Below, piece by piece: positions 12,626 to 15,106 of a stretch of 15,106 bases of DNA (within the stretch, counting starts at the first letter, position 1; each line of letters begins with the position of its first letter). The stretch is taken from contig JAIBJH010000034.1 of NCBI GenBank assembly GCA_020029455.1, positions 1 through 15,106 of the forward strand. Direction: 5' to 3'. The notes under the pieces are model-generated. The model made no database searches. It saw only the letters and a program-made list of their open reading frames with translations, and was not told the origin of the DNA. The stretch comes from Hyphomicrobiales bacterium. GTDB taxonomy: Bacteria > Pseudomonadota > Alphaproteobacteria > Rhizobiales > Aestuariivirgaceae. A program made the position numbers and the translations under genes.

Positions 12626-13486
12626 TCAATCCAGTTTCTGCCCAAGCCTTCCAGCAACATCCAATATCAATTGCCAGGCCACACGGCCGGATCTAGCGCC
12701 GCGCGTCACCGACCACTCAACCGCAGCGGCGCGCAACTCTTCATTCTTGATCTTCAGCTTGTAGTGCTTGGCATAGCCTTCCACCATTGCGAAGAATTCG
12801 TCCTGCGAGCAGTTGTGGAAGCCGAGCCACAGGCCGAACCTGTCCGACAGCGACACTTTCTCCTGGACCGCTTCCGACGGATTGATCGCCGTCGAGCGCT
12901 CATTTTCGATCATGTCGCGCGGCAGAAGATGCCGCCTGTTCGATGTGGCGTAGAAAATGACGTTCTGTGGCCGCCCCTCAAGCCCGCCATCAAGCGCAGC
13001 TTTCAGCGACTTGTAAGATGTATCCTGCGCATCGAAGGAAAGATCATCGCAAAACACGATGAAGCGGAAGCGTGTTTCCTCGCGCAACTTTGCAGAAAGA
13101 GCAGGGAGGCTGTCGATGTCCTCGCGGTGGATTTCGATGATCTTGAGCGTTCCACCCGTTTCCTTGTTCATCGCCGCATGCACCGCCTTCACCAGCGATG
13201 ATTTGCCCATGCCACGCGCCCCCCACAGCAGCGCGTTGTTGGCGGGCAAGCCCTTGGCGAAGCGCCGCGTGTTCTCCAGCAACTGGTCGCGCGACTGATC
13301 AATCCCCTTGAGCAGCGCAAGCTCCACGCGGTTGATTTTGCTCACGGCCTCGAATCCCGCTGGTGTCGCACGCCAGACAAAAGCCTCATGGCTCACAAGA
13401 TCCACCTCAGCTGCAAGTGGAGGCGCGAGCCGCTCGATTGCCTCGGCAATCCGCTTGAGAATGGATTTCTTCTTGTTATCAGACAT
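12626..13486 (-). CDS. DUF815-family AAA+ ATPase
   Basis: Predicted 286-aa P-loop ATPase of the DUF815 family, whose role is not established. Residues 52-85 are a helical lead-in. Walker A is GARGMGKSS (89-97) with Lys95, Walker B is FIVFCDDLSF (142-151) with Asp147-Asp148, sensor 1 is ATSNRRHL with Asn183, and a possible arginine finger lies in SLSDRFG. A helical lid domain ends the protein. The N-terminus (KKKSILKRIAEAIERL) is basic and amphipathic. No signal peptide is seen, so it is cytoplasmic. The ATG at 13486 has only a weak GCGGAA before it. It is convergent with the nlpD-like gene and divergent from yajC. The link to secretion or the envelope is inferred from its neighbours only. Confidence 0.92.
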   Translation of the reverse strand: MSDNKKKSILKRIAEAIERLAPPLAAEVDLVSHEAFVWRATPAGFEAVSKINRVELALLKGIDQSRDQLLENTRRFAKGLPANNALLWGARGMGKSSLVKAVHAAMNKETGGTLKIIEIHREDIDSLPALSAKLREETRFRFIVFCDDLSFDAQDTSYKSLKAALDGGLEGRPQNVIFYATSNRRHLLPRDMIENERSTAINPSEAVQEKVSLSDRFGLWLGFHNCSQDEFFAMVEGYAKHYKLKIKNEELRAAAVEWSVTRGARSGRVAWQLILDVAGRLGQKLD

Positions 13487-13518
13487 TTCCGCGCATCAAG
13501 CCCAGTGCCGATCTCACC

Positions 13519-13546
13519 TTGCAAAGGCCTAGTCCATCGTTATATC
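13519..13546 (+). promoter_or_regulatory. Possible sigma-70-type promoter of yajC-secD
   Basis: TTGCAA (13519-13524) and TATATC (13541-13546) are spaced by 16 bp in the divergent gap between the DUF815 gene and yajC, 54 bp upstream of the yajC ATG. A TTAACC motif follows at 13574-13579. The match is moderate and no start site is known. Confidence 0.4.
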
Positions 13547-13599
13547 TAGCGCAACTTCAAACGGCCGGTTCGCTTAACCGCCTTCCATCGGAGCATCCC

Positions 13600-13926
13600 A
13601 TGTTCATAACGCCTGCCTTCGCCCAAGCCACAGGAGTGCCTGGCGCCGGTGATTTTCTCGGCATGATCCTGCCGCTCGTGCTCATCATGGGCGTGTTTTA
13701 TTTCCTGCTCATCCGCCCGCAGCAGAAGAAGCAGAAGGACCATCAGGCTAGTCTCAGCAAGATTTCACGCGGAGACACCATCGTCACCCACGGCGGCCTC
13801 ATCGGCAAGGTGACCAAGCTCGTTGACGACCACGAACTGCAGGTGGAAGTTGGCGAAGGCGTCAAGGTGCGCGTGCTGCGCGCCGGTGTTGCCGAAATCC
13901 GCTCGCGCGGCGAACCGGCAAAGTAA
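13600..13926 (+). CDS. yajC: Preprotein translocase subunit YajC
   Basis: YajC is a small inner-membrane subunit that joins SecDF at the SecYEG translocon. The product is 108 aa, the usual length. The ATG at 13600 was chosen because GGAG (13590-13593) lies six bases upstream; the open frame reaches 13519, but the extra residues are unlike the family. Residues 1-15 are MFITPAFAQATGVPG, about 20-38 form the single membrane span (GMILPLVLIMGVFYFLLI), followed by the hallmark RPQQKKQKDHQ. The cytoplasmic domain holds ISRGDTIVTHGGLIGKV and VKVRVLRAGV. secD begins ten bases after its stop, forming an operon. Confidence 0.96.
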   Translation: MFITPAFAQATGVPGAGDFLGMILPLVLIMGVFYFLLIRPQQKKQKDHQASLSKISRGDTIVTHGGLIGKVTKLVDDHELQVEVGEGVKVRVLRAGVAEIRSRGEPAK

Positions 13927-13935
13927 GGCCGCCCC

Positions 13936-15106
13936 GTGCTTCACTACGAACGCTGGAAAATCATTGCCGTCTGCGCGTCGGTCATCATCGCCGCAATCCT
14001 GTGCATTCCCAACATCCTGCCCAAGGCCCAGCAGGAGGTTCTTTCGAACTACGGCTTAAGACCCATGACCCTGGGCCTCGACCTGCAGGGCGGCTCAAAC
14101 GTCCTCATGGAAGTGGACCGCAAGGATCTGCTTGAGCAACTCAAACTGCGGCTACCCAGTGACACACGCGGCGTCTTGAGCAGCGCACGCATCGCCTACA
14201 GCGACATTAAGCGCACTGCCACTGGCGTTTCAGTTAACATTTCCAAGCCTGAAGACATGGCAAAAGCCAAGGAGCAGCTGCAGACGCTGCTTCAGCCACA
14301 GCAGGGCAGCCTCCTATCGGGCGGCATACAGCTCAACCTCTTCACGCTTGAAACGCTGCCTTCTGGCTATGCTTTGAATGTTAGCGAAACCGGGCTCGAC
14401 GCCCGCGTAGCACGGGCCATCCAGCAATCGCTGCGTATCATCGAAAACCGCATCAACGCTCTAGGCACCACCGAACCCGTCATTCAGCAGCAGGGCGCCG
14501 ACCGCATCGCCATCCAGTTGCCCGGCGTACAGGATCCCGACAAGGTGAAGGACCTCATCGGCAAGACGGCAAAGCTGACATTCCAATTGCTTTGTGAGGA
14601 TCAGCCCGGTGGTGCGGCCCAATTGCCGCCGCCGGAATGCCGCGCCTATCCTCTGAAGGAAGATGTGGACAAGGCCGTCAAAGCAAAGGCGGAAGAGGCA
14701 TCGCTCACACCGCAGGAATTGGAGAAGCTTCCGCAGCTTTGGGTGCAGACGTCCAGCCGCGCAACTGTTGACGGCGCCGACTTGAATGACGCGCAGCCGG
14801 CATTCGACCAGAACAACCGTCCGGTCGTCACCTTTCGCTTCAACCAGAAGGGCGCTTTGCGTTTCGGCAAGCTCACCTCCGAAAACGTCAACAAGCCTTT
14901 CGCAATCATTCTGGATAATGTGGTCCAGAGCTATCCTGTCATCAATGAGCCGATCCTGGGTGGCACGGGCCAGATTTCTGGCCAGTTTTCGACCGAAGAA
15001 ACTGCAAACCTCGCCATCGTGCTCCGCTCTGGCGCACTGCCTGCAAAACTTACCATCGTCGAGGAACGCACCGTTGGCCCAAGTCTTGGCGCCGACTCTG
15101 TGAGGG
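13936..15106 (+). CDS. secD: Protein translocase subunit SecD (partial, right end cut)
   Basis: SecD, with SecF, uses the proton gradient to pull exported proteins through the Sec channel. The gene starts at a GTG, with TAAGG (13924-13928, overlapping the yajC stop) seven bases upstream, and 390 codons are seen before the window ends without a stop. Residues about 7-28 are membrane span 1 (WKIIAVCASVIIAAILCI). GLDLQGG (47-53) is the conserved start of the periplasmic region. Then come ENRINALGTTEPVIQQQGADRI, IQLPGVQDP, RFNQKGALRFGKLT, AIILDN, GQISGQF and RSGALPAKLTIVEERTVGPSLG, which leads into the second span. The remaining membrane spans and probably secF lie beyond the window. Confidence 0.97.
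   Translation, partial: MLHYERWKIIAVCASVIIAAILCIPNILPKAQQEVLSNYGLRPMTLGLDLQGGSNVLMEVDRKDLLEQLKLRLPSDTRGVLSSARIAYSDIKRTATGVSVNISKPEDMAKAKEQLQTLLQPQQGSLLSGGIQLNLFTLETLPSGYALNVSETGLDARVARAIQQSLRIIENRINALGTTEPVIQQQGADRIAIQLPGVQDPDKVKDLIGKTAKLTFQLLCEDQPGGAAQLPPPECRAYPLKEDVDKAVKAKAEEASLTPQELEKLPQLWVQTSSRATVDGADLNDAQPAFDQNNRPVVTFRFNQKGALRFGKLTSENVNKPFAIILDNVVQSYPVINEPILGGTGQISGQFSTEETANLAIVLRSGALPAKLTIVEERTVGPSLGADSVR

Noticed and set aside
12569..13201. 210-aa open frame on the plus strand
   Set aside because: It lies opposite the DUF815 ATPase, whose Walker motifs are intact, and begins in the terminator region.
1..15106. CRISPR arrays, tRNA or rRNA genes, insertion sequences
   Set aside because: No regularly spaced repeats, no cloverleaf-like sequence noticed, and no transposase or integrase frame were found; a tRNA search program would be needed to be certain.

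Overview
The window looks like chromosomal DNA of an alphaproteobacterium, most likely of the Hyphomicrobiales (Rhizobiales) group. This rests on moderately high GC, many GTG starts, the slt / dapA / smpB neighbourhood, the nlpD-like / DUF815 / yajC / secD order, and proteins of alphaproteobacterial style (an OmpA protein with an N-terminal BON-like domain, and H3TH domains of the type appended to NuoE). The genus cannot be told from the sequence. No tRNA, rRNA, CRISPR array, transposase or integrase was seen.

Layout. (1) 1-24: first codons of a minus-strand gene that leaves the window, then about 390 bp without a gene. (2) 415-3157, plus strand: a three-gene cluster made of a 699-aa OmpA-domain protein with four Ig-like repeats on Pro/Ala linkers, a 41-aa membrane protein, and a membrane-anchored H3TH protein. 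A strong terminator follows. (3) 3191-6164, minus strand: a Tat-exported Slt-type lytic transglycosylase and, one base after its stop, an alpha/beta hydrolase. (4) 6392-8750, plus strand: a tightly packed operon dapA, smpB, a peroxiredoxin-fold protein without its catalytic cysteine, and folK. (5) 8861-9499: an L,D-transpeptidase gene with a nested hairpin and a CtrA-type box upstream. (6) 9457-10994: a divergent pair, an unrecognised membrane protein and a TetR-type regulator, around an intergenic region with two copies of a palindromic operator. (7) 11143-12564: an NlpD/DipM-like lipoprotein with two LysM domains and a degenerate M23 domain, then a terminator. (8) A DUF815 ATPase (minus), then yajC and the first 390 codons of secD (plus).

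Most genes serve the cell envelope: peptidoglycan binding (OmpA, LysM), cleavage (Slt) and cross-linking (L,D-transpeptidase), diaminopimelate supply (dapA), amidase activation (NlpD-like) and Sec export (YajC, SecD). smpB and folK are housekeeping genes.

The most striking finding is a scar. Just downstream of the TetR gene, twelve codons (11017-11052) repeat two separate parts of the L,D-transpeptidase gene, joined exactly at a short near-repeat. Every difference is at a third codon position. The TetR/membrane-protein pair therefore lies between an intact transpeptidase gene and the fossil of another copy. Other points of interest are the cysteine-less peroxiredoxin, the Tat signal on the transglycosylase, and the shared membrane motif in the OmpA cluster.
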